From Oscillospiraceae bacterium (GTDB lineage: Bacteria; Bacillota; Clostridia; Oscillospirales; Acutalibacteraceae): a DNA stretch of 64,000 bases. The notes under the pieces are model-generated. The model ran no database searches. It was given only the letters and a program-made list of their open reading frames with translations, and was not told where the DNA came from. The stretch lies in assembly GCA_031288555.1 (NCBI GenBank), contig JAITRE010000001.1, positions 26,763 to 90,762 on the forward strand, written 5' to 3'. The position numbers and the translations under genes were made by a program. This document shows positions 18,059 through 28,516 of the stretch, piece after piece; the first letter of the stretch is position 1; every line of letters starts with the position of its first letter.

Positions 18059-18859
18059 TTGATTAGCGACATAACGTTTGGTCAATATTTCCCGGGGCAA
18101 TCTTTTTTACACAAAGTTGATCCAAGAATTAAAATTTTGTTGACTATAGCACAAATTATTTTAACTTTTGTAGCAAGCACTTATATGTCTTTAATAACTG
18201 TGGTGTTGCAAACACTACTAGTTATTTTATTGTCTGGAATAAATATTGGGCTTTACATAAAAAATCTCAAAATAATCATGTTTGTCGTTATATTTACAGC
18301 ACTGCTAAATTTATTTTATGGAGTGGGAGAACCCATTTTTTCTTTTTTAATTTTTAAAATAACAGAAGATTCAATTAAAAACAGCATTTTTGTTTCAACA
18401 AGAATCATATGTCTAATATTTATAAGCTCTTCCTTGACTTTTACAACTTTGCCAAGCGATTTAGCAAATGCGATAGAACTACTTATGAGACCACTTAAAT
18501 TGCTAAAAGTTCCCGTTCACGAAATAGCAATGATGATGACAATTGCTCTTAGATTTATTCCCACTTTATTAGAAGAAACAAACAAAATAATTATGGCACA
18601 AAAAGCAAGAGGAGCAGATTTTGATTCTTCTGGAAAACTTATAAAAAAAATAAAGGCATTTGCGCCTATACTTATTTTGCTCTTTATATCGTCGTTTCGA
18701 AGGGCTTATGATCTTGCGGTTGCTATGGAGTGCCGCTGCTACAGAGGTGCAAAAGGAAGAACTCGAATGCGCAAATTAAAAGTAGGTTCAATCGATATTG
18801 TTGCGATATTGTTCATATTTTTTTATTCATCGCTTTTGATAGTATTCAACAATACCTAA
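18059..18859 (+). CDS. ecfT: Energy-coupling factor transporter transmembrane protein EcfT
   Basis: 266 residues, all family-typical: ITFGQYFPGQSFLHKVDPRIKI at the start, five or six membrane spans, and the two coupling motifs ARGADF (about residue 182) and ECRCYRGAKGR that contact the EcfA ATPases. EcfT scaffolds vitamin or metal uptake with interchangeable S components. TTG 18059 follows AAAGGAGGAAG. Odd point: the ATPase genes ecfA1/ecfA2 that normally precede it are missing and replaced by a gene-free desert. The stop overlaps that of the convergent pcrA (CTAA shared at 18856-18859). Confidence 0.93.
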   Translation: MISDITFGQYFPGQSFLHKVDPRIKILLTIAQIILTFVASTYMSLITVVLQTLLVILLSGINIGLYIKNLKIIMFVVIFTALLNLFYGVGEPIFSFLIFKITEDSIKNSIFVSTRIICLIFISSSLTFTTLPSDLANAIELLMRPLKLLKVPVHEIAMMMTIALRFIPTLLEETNKIIMAQKARGADFDSSGKLIKKIKAFAPILILLFISSFRRAYDLAVAMECRCYRGAKGRTRMRKLKVGSIDIVAILFIFFYSSLLIVFNNT

Positions 18860-21252
18860 GAGCTTACTTTTTCTATAGAAGAAAACTTGCACATAAGCCT
18901 TTTCGTTCCAACCTCATCAAAGCTTATCTCGAGCAAGGTGTCGTTTGGCATAGATTTTGAAGACAACACGCGTCCCACTCCAAATATTTTGTGGCGAATT
19001 ACATCTCCTTCTTGAAAATCTTCCAATAAACAGTTTTTAATATCCCATGTGCGATTAAATTTTTTAGCAGATTCAAGTAACCTTATGTTTGTTTTATTTT
19101 GCAGCTGATGCGATCTAGTTTTTTTGTCAAATCCAGACAAAATTTCTGAACGAGAAATATCTTTTAACTCTTCTGGAATCTCGGATATAAACCTTGAGGG
19201 TTTGTTTCGAGAAACGTTGCCAAACATCATTCTAGCATCAGTATTTATAAGGAAAAGTTTTTCTTTTGCTCTTGTTACCCCAACATAAAAAAGGCGTCGT
19301 TCCTCTTCAACATCTCTCTCTTCAAAATTGGAAGAAATAGCTTGAATTCTCGGAAAAATCCCCTCCTCCATTCCGGGCAAAAACACAAATGGAAACTCAA
19401 GACCTTTGGCAGAATGTATGGTCATCACCGAAACACTATCAACACTTTCATTGTAAGAATCTGAATCCATTACCAAGGAAACCTCTTCTAAAAAATTTGA
19501 CAAAGAAGCATTTTTTCCGCACTCTTCTTCATATCTTTTTATGTTTGTACCTAATTCTTCGATGTTTTCGATTCTAATTTTGCTGTTATTTTTTTCTAAA
19601 AGAATAGAGTTCAAAAAATTTGTTTTATTCAAAATCATTTCATAAAGTTCATATATACTCGCATTTTCTTCGTTGTGCTTCTTAGAAAGTGAGTCAATAA
19701 GGTTGTAAAACGAAATAAGTTTTGCAGAAAATCTAAAAAGCTCTGGAAATTCTGCTGAATTTTTTATCACATCTAAAATGCCGAGCTTCGTCTTCTCTGC
19801 CACCTCTAAAACCAAAGAAATCGTTTTATTTCCAATTAATCTTTTTGGAACATTTATAATTCTTTTTAATCTAACTTCATCACTCGGATTATTAATAATA
19901 TTAAGGTAGGATATTATGTCTTTAATTTCTTTTCTGTCATAAAAACGCAAACCTCCTATAATCTTGTAAGGAATAGCGTTTCTTACAAAAGCTCTTTCAA
20001 TAGCACTTGTCTCTGCATTTATACGACACAAAACAGAGCTGTTTTTAAGCGGCACTCCATTTGATGACAATTCGAGAATTTTATTTGATATATATTTTGC
20101 TTCATCGTTTTCATCAATTGCTGTATAAATTTTTATTTTTTCTCCCAATTTATTATCCGTCCAAAGAACCTTCCCTTTTCTGGATGTATTGTTTTTTATA
20201 ACAGAATTCGCTGCATCCAAAATACTTTTTGTAGACCTATAATTTTGCTCAAGCCGTAAAACTTCGGCATTTTTATATCTTTTTTCAAATCCTAATATAT
20301 TCTTTATGGTTGCTCCTCTAAAGGAATAAATGCCCTGATCATCATCGCCAACAACGCAAAGATTCGCGCGCGCGCAACACATATCTATCAATTCAAATTG
20401 ACCTTTATTTGTATCTTGATACTCATCGATAAATATGTATTTATATCTAGCGCGTACTTTTTCCAAAACATCGTCGTTTTTCCTTAAAAGCAGAACGGTA
20501 TTAAAAATAAGGTCGTCAAAATCCATTGCGTCTGCTAGTTTAAGCCGATTTTGGTATAACTTATATATTTTTGCTATTTCTCGCTTTTTCTGATCATTTT
20601 TAGCAAAGTTTTCATATTCTTCACAAGTAACTATTCTGTCTTTAGCTAAAGAAATTTCTTTCAATACATCTTTGTGGTTTAAAATTTTATCATCAATTTC
20701 AAAGTGTTTAAAACAATCCTTTATTAAACGACATGAATCGTCGGTATCATAAACAGAAAAATGAAGAGAAAATCCTATTTTGTCTGCAAACTCTCTTAAA
20801 ATTCTCACGCAAAACGAATGAAAAGTCAACGATGTTACAAAAAACGCCTCTTCTGAAAGAATATCGCACAATCTGCTTTTAAGCTCCTTGGAAGCTTTGT
20901 TTGTAAAAGTGATAGCTAAAATTTTTGAAGGGTCTATTTTATCTACCGCTAAGCCTTTTTTTGCCTCTTGAGTTAAAGTGTTGTCCTCAAAATGCTTTTT
21001 TAAACTGTTTACATATTCTTGTGTTACAAAAGAAGGAACAGCCTGAGAATAATAGGCATTTCCGTACGTTATTAAGTTGGCCATCTTGTTAACAAGAGTC
21101 GTTGTTTTTCCGCTGCCGGCGCCAGCCAAAATAAGAATAAAGGGGTCTAACTTTACAACCGCCTCAAATTGTGCGGAGTTAAGATGTTTAAAGTCTTCTT
21201 CTATAATTTTTTTTCTTAAATTTAAAAATTCCTCTTTAAAAGAGTCAACCAT
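18856..21252 (-). CDS. pcrA: ATP-dependent DNA helicase PcrA/UvrD family
   Basis: 798 residues with all superfamily 1A motifs: LAGAGSGKTTTLVNKM (I), ITFTNKASKELK (Ia), DEYQDTNKGQF (II), VVGDDDQGIYSFRGA (III), LEQNYRST (IV), VMTIHSAKGLEFPFVFLPG (V) and RRLFYVGVTRAKEKLFL (VI). The C-terminal end FQEGDVIRHKIFGVGRVL is the Tudor-like element of PcrA that meets RNA polymerase. An insert of about 45 residues between motifs I and Ia is, from memory, common in Oscillospirales homologues. Roles: repair, conflict resolution, plasmid replication. ATG 21252 follows GGTGGTGA. Confidence 0.95.
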   Translation of the reverse strand: MVDSFKEEFLNLRKKIIEEDFKHLNSAQFEAVVKLDPFILILAGAGSGKTTTLVNKMANLITYGNAYYSQAVPSFVTQEYVNSLKKHFEDNTLTQEAKKGLAVDKIDPSKILAITFTNKASKELKSRLCDILSEEAFFVTSLTFHSFCVRILREFADKIGFSLHFSVYDTDDSCRLIKDCFKHFEIDDKILNHKDVLKEISLAKDRIVTCEEYENFAKNDQKKREIAKIYKLYQNRLKLADAMDFDDLIFNTVLLLRKNDDVLEKVRARYKYIFIDEYQDTNKGQFELIDMCCARANLCVVGDDDQGIYSFRGATIKNILGFEKRYKNAEVLRLEQNYRSTKSILDAANSVIKNNTSRKGKVLWTDNKLGEKIKIYTAIDENDEAKYISNKILELSSNGVPLKNSSVLCRINAETSAIERAFVRNAIPYKIIGGLRFYDRKEIKDIISYLNIINNPSDEVRLKRIINVPKRLIGNKTISLVLEVAEKTKLGILDVIKNSAEFPELFRFSAKLISFYNLIDSLSKKHNEENASIYELYEMILNKTNFLNSILLEKNNSKIRIENIEELGTNIKRYEEECGKNASLSNFLEEVSLVMDSDSYNESVDSVSVMTIHSAKGLEFPFVFLPGMEEGIFPRIQAISSNFEERDVEEERRLFYVGVTRAKEKLFLINTDARMMFGNVSRNKPSRFISEIPEELKDISRSEILSGFDKKTRSHQLQNKTNIRLLESAKKFNRTWDIKNCLLEDFQEGDVIRHKIFGVGRVLSSKSMPNDTLLEISFDEVGTKRLMCKFSSIEKVSS

Positions 21253-22238
21253 ATAATTTCACCACCTATCATAAAAATTTTGAAAAATAATTTTCGCAAA
21301 AATTATCATTTTACAGAATATTTTATTATAAAAAATAAAACTAACTGTTTTTTATTATAACACATTATACAAATATTTTAAAGTCGCGCTTAATAAAACC
21401 AATAACTAAATTTTTAAAAAACTACTTAATATTAAGATGTTTTGCGGGTTTTAAAAAATTATAAAACAAAAAACTGTGTAATTTAAAATTTCTCTCTTTA
21501 AATCAAACAATTAAGCAAAGATCATAAATAAAAGAAATTTAAAATAAATTAATAAATATAATTTTAAATTTTAAATCGCAGTAATTTGCTTCTTTTGTTG
21601 CAAAAACAGATGCTAAATATTTGAAAAAAACTTTAGCACAGCAGCAAATACAAAAAACTAATATACTAAACAAAACTTAAATAATAAATTTTATTTGTTT
21701 TTTATTTTAGTCGCCAAATTTAATTATTTTTTAAACAAAAGGCAACTTATTTTAAAAATAAAAACAATAAAATTTCTAAAAAGTGTAAAATACATTAGTT
21801 AAAGATGTTAAAATAAATCTTTACAAAAAATTAAAAAAGATCTAATACGAATAGATTTCAAAAATCTTAAAACTAAAAAACATCGCCCAATCTTAAAAAA
21901 GGACGTTTGGAAAATAAAATTAGTTAGTTCATAAAACATAATAATTTTACTGTTAAAAATTATGTAAATTAAAATAATTTTTTATTTGACAAAAATTCAG
22001 TGCCAAAAAAGTAGATTAACGGGCAATAACGCAGGCACCAATTTAAAAATTTTTACCTATAAAATAATTCATTTAACTTAAACTGAAAAAACCAGTAACA
22101 ACAATTACCTAGGTGTTAATAAAGGGTTTTTAAAATTTAAAACAAAATATTAGGTTAAAAACAAATTTAAATTCCTACTTTAAAGTACAAAACTAAAATT
22201 TTACAAATTAAATGTTCAAAAAATTTAGTCAAAAATCT
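21253..22238. other. Gene-free AT-rich stretch between dnaI and pcrA
   Basis: Nearly 1 kb without a credible gene. A GTGCC/GGCAC inverted pair near 22001-22040 and a TTGACA at 21986 were seen but neither builds a convincing terminator or promoter. It may hold eroded genes. Confidence 0.4.
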
Positions 22239-23252
22239 CTATAGCTCTTGCTTGTTCATTGTGTCTTCTTTAATTCTTTTTTGTTGTCGTATGTCGTTTC
22301 CACAAAATCCAACATTAATGTAGTCTCCCATAACTCGAGAAACTAAGCGTTCAGAATACATTTGTTCTAATTCTTCAAAAGAAAGATTTGTGCTAATAAT
22401 TGTTGGTTTTGACAACATTATTCTAGAATCTATCGTATTATAAATAACAAAGTTTGAAAACGAATTTGAAAACTCAACGCCAAGATCATCAAGTATCAAA
22501 AGGTCGCATTCTGATATGTGTTTTTGACTGTCAAATAAATCTTGATCTTTTTTTGGTGAAAATTTTTCCTTACTAAGGCTCGAAACTATGCTTTGAACAG
22601 AGCTATACACAACACCAAAGCCTTTGTTTATAACTTCTTTTGCTATAGCCAAAGAAAGATGAGTTTTTCCAAGACCGGTTGCTCCTTGAAATAACAAGTT
22701 TTTTGAAGATACAGAAAACTCTTTGGCATAATTTTTGCAAAAAGTAAAAATTTTCTCCATTCGTCTTCTTGGGGATGGCTCCCCTTTTGTTTGCGGTTCC
22801 CAAGGATAAAAATCAAGCCGCAACGTGTCAAACGAGCACAGAGAAATGGGAGAAAGACGGTTTAATCTTTCGTAAGTCTCTTGCTTTAAAAGTTTTTTCA
22901 TGCAAAAGCACATTTTACCATTTATATATCCCGTATCTTCACACGTTCTGCAATAGTGTTGAATTTCTAAAAAATTAGAAAAAGAAGAAACTTTCTGCTG
23001 TAGGTCTTCTAATTCACTTTGTAGTTTTTGATTTTTTTCTTTTAATTTCTTCAATTCATTTTTGCAAGATCCACTTAAAACAGCTTTGGCTAGCAAAACG
23101 GCGGTTTTTGATAACTCAATTTCTATTTGCTTAGCTCTTGGAAATTTTTTGTAAAAAAGATTTCTTCTTTTTTCTACCTTAAGCTCTTCTTTTCTTCTTT
23201 TAATTTCAAGATCCCTTTTAACTGTTTCGTAAATTTCAGGATGATAAACCAT
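22239..23252 (-). CDS. DnaI/DnaC-type helicase loader ATPase
   Basis: 337 residues. The N-terminal third is a basic coiled coil followed by a cysteine cluster CRTCEDTGYINGKMCFC that should bind zinc as in DnaI. The C-terminal AAA+ domain has Walker A GATGLGKTHLS (about residue 192) and Walker B LLILDDLG plus a sensor region STNLSFEELEQMYSERLVSRV. It loads the replicative helicase DnaB/DnaC onto DNA at origin or restart sites. ATG 23252 has AAGGGAG 6 nt upstream. The preceding DnaD-domain gene is 18 bp away, so the two form one loading operon. Confidence 0.9.
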   Translation of the reverse strand: MVYHPEIYETVKRDLEIKRRKEELKVEKRRNLFYKKFPRAKQIEIELSKTAVLLAKAVLSGSCKNELKKLKEKNQKLQSELEDLQQKVSSFSNFLEIQHYCRTCEDTGYINGKMCFCMKKLLKQETYERLNRLSPISLCSFDTLRLDFYPWEPQTKGEPSPRRRMEKIFTFCKNYAKEFSVSSKNLLFQGATGLGKTHLSLAIAKEVINKGFGVVYSSVQSIVSSLSKEKFSPKKDQDLFDSQKHISECDLLILDDLGVEFSNSFSNFVIYNTIDSRIMLSKPTIISTNLSFEELEQMYSERLVSRVMGDYINVGFCGNDIRQQKRIKEDTMNKQEL

Positions 23253-23270
23253 CAGAAACTCCCTTCTTTC

Positions 23271-24227
23271 TTAATCAAAAATACTAAAACTTCTATACTT
23301 GTCTATATTGTAAGAAGTCTGTCTGGGTTTTTTATAAGATTTGTTCATATCAAGCTTCGATTTGTCAATTTGACTCACAGAATCTATACCCTCGTTTTTA
23401 AAGCGTTCTAAAATAGTGTTCATATACCCAAGTATATACCTACCCTTAGCATCAACGCAACGATTATATGCTTCTTGTAAAAGCTCTTCTTTTAGCTTCC
23501 ATTTGTTTATCCAGCGATCCGCCGCCTCTTCTTCTTTGGGAGTTGGCGAACGACGGTCTACTCCTATAACTCTTTGCAAAACCTTCCAAGCGTTTTGTAG
23601 TTTATAAAGCTGTCTTATTTTGTTGTCGGCTTTATCAACGGTGTCAATGCCATCTACGCTCCAAGAAATAGCTGTTTTTTCAATGTATTTCATATTGCTT
23701 TTACCAACATCTACGGCATACTGCAAAAGCATGGCAATAACGTCAACCGGTAAACCATCGTTTTCGTTTAGCATTAATAACAAAGCCGAGTCTGAATTAG
23801 ATATTGTTCTGCCAAGTATAATTTGGGCTTCTTGCATTAAAAAAGCTATCTTTTCATCTTCTTTAATTCTTTTTGCAACATAGGTACTATCGGGTTTCTG
23901 AGTACGAGACATAGGTCTTTTTTTAGAAATTTTTTTTAATTCTTTGGATAATTTAAGATTGTCGCTCTTAATTTCTTTGTTATAAGCGTCTTTCTCTAGC
24001 AAAACCCCTGTTTCAATCCAATATAGCATCGCATCTTTAATTTCGGTTATATGCATAGATAACGCTTTTGCTATTTCTTCTTGAGATAGTTTTTCTTGAG
24101 AGTGTCTTAAAATCCAAAGCAACACTTTAAGTTGAACTGACCCCGCAAGCTTTATGTGTTCATCAACAACACACGTTGGCACAGCAAATACAGAATTAAA
24201 AACACCAAGATCAATAAAAAATTCCAT
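23271..24227 (-). CDS. DnaD-domain replication initiation protein (DnaB/DnaD-like)
   Basis: 318 residues: an N-terminal winged-helix part (LWILRHSQEKLSQEEIAKAL) and two DnaD-like modules, the second ending with WINKWKLKEELLQEAYNRCVD, YNRC and YILGYMNTILERF, close to the YxxxIxxxW-type DnaD motif. Such proteins bridge DnaA at the origin and the helicase loader. ATG 24227 was picked since AAGGAAG lies 8 nt upstream; the frame extends 20 codons more. It forms a pair with the DnaI-type gene downstream. Confidence 0.85.
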   Translation of the reverse strand: MEFFIDLGVFNSVFAVPTCVVDEHIKLAGSVQLKVLLWILRHSQEKLSQEEIAKALSMHITEIKDAMLYWIETGVLLEKDAYNKEIKSDNLKLSKELKKISKKRPMSRTQKPDSTYVAKRIKEDEKIAFLMQEAQIILGRTISNSDSALLLMLNENDGLPVDVIAMLLQYAVDVGKSNMKYIEKTAISWSVDGIDTVDKADNKIRQLYKLQNAWKVLQRVIGVDRRSPTPKEEEAADRWINKWKLKEELLQEAYNRCVDAKGRYILGYMNTILERFKNEGIDSVSQIDKSKLDMNKSYKKPRQTSYNIDKYRSFSIFD

Positions 24228-24324
24228 TTTAACATCTTCCTTTAAAAAGTAATCATTTTGTTTGCTAACAAAGCAATCGTTTGGCACAATTTTAAAAACA
24301 CAATTATCATTTATAAAAAAGTAA

Positions 24325-25962
24325 CTATATTTTTATAATGGATCTTATTTTTTTAAAAACATTTTTCCCAAAAATACGATATATAGATTTTGTTTTGTAA
24401 GTAACAACGAAATACACAAGCGCACCCAACAAAAAATAAAAAAGAACAATAAGCATAGAAAAAACTTTATTTTCGTTTTTGATTGGAAGAACTTTGTTAA
24501 AAACAAGTATCAAGGAAGTCATTAAAGATGTTGCAATTAAGCTGATAAAAATTTCTTTAATTGTTTTTTTATAACTAATGTTATAAGATTTTTTTAAAGA
24601 AATAAGACTTGTGCTGGCAGATATTGTCAAACCAAGAATTGTAGAAAATGAAGCTCCGTTGTACGCGCCAAGGCCCAACTTCCCAAACAAAATCATCAGC
24701 GGAATATTTAACGTAGCATTTATTGCAAAACCCAAAAAACAAGCAAAATAAACAGCTTTAAATTTTCCAAGAGAATGCATAATAACATTAACATTTAGTT
24801 CAACGCTTGAAAAAATCGAAACAAAAACGCTAAAAGAAAATACAGATGGGCCAAATTCACTTTTGTTGCCATAAAAAATATTCCAAACGGGATCTGCGAG
24901 CAAAGAAAGTCCTGTTGCCATTGGAATTGTCATAAACAATACTATTTGCAGGGTTTTATTTATTTTTTCTCGAATTTGATGTAAGTTTTCAAGAACAAGA
25001 TACTTCGTTAAATTAGGAAGCACATTCACAACAACACCGCCGGCCACAGAAGACACTATTGAGTTAAGTTTAAAACCCCAATTGGATATTATGGCCAAAA
25101 TACTTTCCGACTGAACACCCGAAAAACCGCACTTTGAGCTCAGTGTTTTCACAACGGTTAAAGAGTTAACAAAAGAGTAACACGAGGAAATAATATTTAG
25201 AACAACAAAAGGAATAGTTGTTAAAATAAGTTTTTTTACAATTATTTTGTTGGTGATATTTTTTTCTTCTTTTGTCAGTTTATAATCGGCAAATTTTAAA
25301 TCTTTCTCTTTTAAAATTCTGCATCTTAAATAAAAATATGAAACAATAGCACCAACGGTAGCACCAAATACCGCAACTCCAACCGCATAAGTTGAACTAA
25401 GTTTTAAAACATTAATAGAAATATAACTGCCAAAAATAATGAAACTAACTCTTACCAGCTGCTCCAAAATCTGACTGCTCGAAGACACGGAAATATAGTG
25501 ATTCCCTTGCAAATATCCTCTTGTGCTTCCCAAAACAGCAACAAATAAAAGCGCAGTTGAAACAACTCTAATAACAAATGTCACATCAGGCGGCTGTGTA
25601 ACACCACTCACATCGCCAACTATGTGTTTTGATATAATTGGTGCGCAAAAAAACAAAACTAATGTGCTGATAAACGCGGTTGTGGTTGTAATAATTTTTG
25701 CAATGCGAAAAACCGTATTCTGAGCCTTGTAAAAACCACGAGTATTATATTCGCTAACAATTTTGCTCACCGCAAGTGGTACACCCACCGTTGATAAAGT
25801 CAAAAACAACTCATAGGTGGAATACGCGTAGCTGTAAAGGGCGCCACCCCTCTCTCCAATAATGGTATAAAAAGGAATAACATATAAAACTCCCATGACT
25901 TTACCAGCAATTATATACAGTGTTGCTACAAACGCGCCTCTTAAAAAACTATCTTTGCGCAC
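24325..25962 (-). CDS. SpoVB-like polysaccharide flippase (MOP superfamily)
   Basis: 545 residues with about 14 hydrophobic spans, the size and pattern of the oligosaccharide/lipid flippases of the SpoVB/MurJ group. The opening FLRGAFVATLYIIAGKVMGVLYVIPF and the conserved SKIVSEYNTRGFYKA loop resemble SpoVB, needed for spore cortex, more than MurJ. GTG 25962 is the start; the ribosome site GGGTAGA is weak. It stands upstream of the dnaD-dnaI pair with a 97 bp gap. Flipping of lipid II or another undecaprenyl-linked sugar is inferred from the family. Confidence 0.82.
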   Translation of the reverse strand: MRKDSFLRGAFVATLYIIAGKVMGVLYVIPFYTIIGERGGALYSYAYSTYELFLTLSTVGVPLAVSKIVSEYNTRGFYKAQNTVFRIAKIITTTTAFISTLVLFFCAPIISKHIVGDVSGVTQPPDVTFVIRVVSTALLFVAVLGSTRGYLQGNHYISVSSSSQILEQLVRVSFIIFGSYISINVLKLSSTYAVGVAVFGATVGAIVSYFYLRCRILKEKDLKFADYKLTKEEKNITNKIIVKKLILTTIPFVVLNIISSCYSFVNSLTVVKTLSSKCGFSGVQSESILAIISNWGFKLNSIVSSVAGGVVVNVLPNLTKYLVLENLHQIREKINKTLQIVLFMTIPMATGLSLLADPVWNIFYGNKSEFGPSVFSFSVFVSIFSSVELNVNVIMHSLGKFKAVYFACFLGFAINATLNIPLMILFGKLGLGAYNGASFSTILGLTISASTSLISLKKSYNISYKKTIKEIFISLIATSLMTSLILVFNKVLPIKNENKVFSMLIVLFYFLLGALVYFVVTYKTKSIYRIFGKNVFKKIRSIIKI

Positions 25963-26130
25963 AAGCGTAAATCTACCCTTCTGTTGATAATAAAAACGAC
26001 ATATTTTCTAAATTTCGTTTGTTGAGTGTTAATTTGATTAAAATAAAACTTCACTTGCAATTTGCTTTTTTAAAATCAAAAAATACATGTTTGTTGGTGA
26101 CAAAAGTCAAGTTAAAATATAGTAAAAAAT

Positions 26131-27399
26131 TTAATTCATCGTTTTTATTTTATAAAGTGGATACTTTTTGCAAATTTTACAAACTTCTTTTTTTATCCAA
26201 TTTTTATTTTTATCAAAATCTTTGATTGCCATAAATATAAACTCAGAAATTTCTTCCATTTCTCTAAAACCAAAACCTCTTGTTGTAACAAAAGGCGTTC
26301 CAATTCTAAGTCCGCTTGTTATAAATGGACTTAATTTTTCGCCGGGTATTGTGTTTTTATTTGTAGTAATATTCACACTTTCAAGAAAATTTTGAAGCTC
26401 TTTTCCCGTAACACCAGTGTTTCTTAAATCTAAAAGTATCAAATGGTTGTCGGTTCCGCCGGAAATTAAGTTTATTCCTTTTCTTAATAGTTGATTAGAA
26501 AGAGTAAGGGCATTTTCGACAACTCTCTTTGAATATTTTTTAAACTCTTCCGTTTGAGCCTCTTTAAAGCATATTGCCTTTGCAGCAACAACGTGCATTA
26601 AGGGCCCTCCTTGAGTCCCGGGAAAAACAGCGCTATCTATTAATTTTGCGAATTTTTTTTTGCATAAAATCAAACCAGATCTGGGCCCACGAAGAGTTTT
26701 GTGAGTTGTTGTTGTAACAAAATCCGCAAAAGGAAATGGGTTTGGATGCAGTCTGGCAACAATCAAGCCCGCTATATGTGCTATATCCGCCATAAGATAA
26801 GCTCCGCATGCGCTTGCAATTTCTTTAAATTTTTTAAAATTAATAGTTCTTGGATAAGCGCTCGCACCACAAACTATAAGTTTTGGTTTTATTTTTAACG
26901 CTTTTTCATATAACAACTCATAGTCTATTTGATGAGTAATGGGGTCAACATCATAATGGTGAAAATTAAAATATCTTCCCGAAACATTTACAAAAGATCC
27001 GTGAGTAAGGTGCCCTCCAGACGATAAGTTCATCCCAAGAACTTTATCTCCGGGTTTTAAAATAGCAAAATATACCGCAAAATTTGCAGAAGCTCCCGAA
27101 TGAGGTTGTACGTTAGCGTGTTCTGCGCAAAAAATTTTACAAGCTCTTTGAGTTGCAATATTTTCTATATTATCAACAAACTCACAACCACCATAATATC
27201 TTTTTTTCGGGTATCCTTCTGCATACTTATTTGTAAGAACCGACCCCATAGCGGCCATAACCGCTAAAGAAGTAAGATTTTCTGAGGCTATAAGTTCTAA
27301 ATTGTTTTCTTGTCTTGCAAGTTCACAAGATATATTTTTCCCTATCTCTTCGTCAAATTGGAAAACAAAACTTCCGATATTTTTTGAAAATTGATGCAT
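26131..27399 (-). CDS. glyA: Serine hydroxymethyltransferase
   Basis: 422 residues of a type I PLP enzyme converting serine and tetrahydrofolate to glycine and methylene-tetrahydrofolate. Visible signatures: [43 protein letters not shown], the PLP-lysine block [25 protein letters not shown] and [12 protein letters not shown] 27399 fits the GGGGG site better than the ATG two codons upstream, which abuts it. It feeds one-carbon units to the flavin-dependent thymidylate synthase (60109). A possible promoter is at 27496-27524. Confidence 0.96.
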   Translation of the reverse strand: MHQFSKNIGSFVFQFDEEIGKNISCELARQENNLELIASENLTSLAVMAAMGSVLTNKYAEGYPKKRYYGGCEFVDNIENIATQRACKIFCAEHANVQPHSGASANFAVYFAILKPGDKVLGMNLSSGGHLTHGSFVNVSGRYFNFHHYDVDPITHQIDYELLYEKALKIKPKLIVCGASAYPRTINFKKFKEIASACGAYLMADIAHIAGLIVARLHPNPFPFADFVTTTTHKTLRGPRSGLILCKKKFAKLIDSAVFPGTQGGPLMHVVAAKAICFKEAQTEEFKKYSKRVVENALTLSNQLLRKGINLISGGTDNHLILLDLRNTGVTGKELQNFLESVNITTNKNTIPGEKLSPFITSGLRIGTPFVTTRGFGFREMEEISEFIFMAIKDFDKNKNWIKKEVCKICKKYPLYKIKTMN

Positions 27400-27495
27400 T
27401 TTCATCCCCCTGTTTAAAGTCTACTTTAAAACAAGATGTCTTTTAAAACTTTGATAATCTAAAGCTTTAACTTGCATTTTAAATTTTTTTGTATA

Positions 27496-27524
27496 AAAAT
27501 AAAAATTAATTTGTTTTTTGTCAA
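27496..27524 (-). promoter_or_regulatory. Candidate sigma-A promoter for glyA
   Basis: On the minus strand TTGACA (27524-27519) is followed after 17 nt by TATTTT (27501-27496), about 97 nt upstream of the glyA start. A small inverted repeat AACAGTA/TACTGTT (27523-27539) overlaps the -35 box and might be an operator. The -10 is only a partial match. Confidence 0.35.
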
Positions 27525-27575
27525 CAGTAAAATACTGTTTTTAAAACATTACAATGGCTTTTAATTTAGCTTTTA

Positions 27576-28469
27576 TTAAGTGGTGAGGTTTGTAAAGTTT
27601 TCTTCTTGTTTACTTTCTTTTTTTTTATTTTCAACAATCGGCATCTGTTCTATATCCAGCTCTTTTAAAACCATAACTTCTTTTCTGTTAAAGTCGTTAG
27701 CGATGGCACATGGTGGGGAATCTCTTATTTTAACTTTAAGCATACCTGTTAAAAGATTTGCTTCACAAACAACTCCTTCCCCAGCGGGCGTCATAACAGT
27801 GGCGCCAACAGCAGGAGTTATTTTTGAAAGTTCCAAGTAAGTTTGCTCTTCGTATTTTAAACAGCATAATAAGCGCCCGCAATTTCCTGAAATTTTAGAA
27901 GGGCTTAAAAATATACCTTGATCTTTAGCAGTCTTTATAAGCACGGGTTTAAAATCCTCCAAAAACATCGAACAACAAAATGGTTTGCCGCAAATTCCAA
28001 CCCCACCCATCATTTTTGTTTCGTCTCGTATGCCTATCTGACGAAGCTCAATTCTAATGTGGAAAAAACTCGCAAGATCTCGAACAAGCCCCCTAAAGTC
28101 TATTCTGTCATCCGCCGAAAAATAAAATATAACTTTACGGGTGTCAAGTGTATATTCAGCGTCCACGGGCTTCATTTTTAGCTTGTGTTCTTTTATTTTT
28201 TCTGAAAAAATTTGATATGCTTGCTTTGCTTTTTTTTGATTATCTTTAAGCTTTTTTAAATCATCTTTTGTTGCGGCTCTGAGAATTTTGTTTTCAGAGC
28301 TTAGGGTTTCCCGACTATTGTTTGTAAAATCAGCCATAACCTCACCACACTCAAGGCCTCTAAAGGTTTCTACCACAACAACTTGTCCGGGCTTATATTT
28401 TTTTGAATCACATTTAAAATAATAAATTTTTTCTCTTGGTTTTAGTTTTATTCTTACAACCTCTAACAT
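27576..28469 (-). CDS. ricT: RicT (YaaT), PSP1-domain regulatory iron-sulfur protein
   Basis: 297 residues with the PSP1 domain. The cysteine pattern GVGICGKPFCCSMFL and SGNCGRLLCCLKYE is diagnostic of RicT/YaaT, a member of the RicA-RicF-RicT complex that binds 4Fe-4S clusters, partners RNase Y in mRNA maturation and promotes sporulation in Bacillus. N-terminal part MLEVVRIKLKPREKIYYF matches the family start. ATG 28469 follows GGGGAG. Placement next to holB is conserved in Firmicutes. The acidic, lysine-rich tail is poorly conserved. Confidence 0.93.
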   Translation of the reverse strand: MLEVVRIKLKPREKIYYFKCDSKKYKPGQVVVVETFRGLECGEVMADFTNNSRETLSSENKILRAATKDDLKKLKDNQKKAKQAYQIFSEKIKEHKLKMKPVDAEYTLDTRKVIFYFSADDRIDFRGLVRDLASFFHIRIELRQIGIRDETKMMGGVGICGKPFCCSMFLEDFKPVLIKTAKDQGIFLSPSKISGNCGRLLCCLKYEEQTYLELSKITPAVGATVMTPAGEGVVCEANLLTGMLKVKIRDSPPCAIANDFNRKEVMVLKELDIEQMPIVENKKKESKQEENFTNLTT

Positions 28470-28516
28470 ATTTCACTCCCCGCCTTTGAAATTAAAATCC
28501 AAAGCTAATCGCAAAT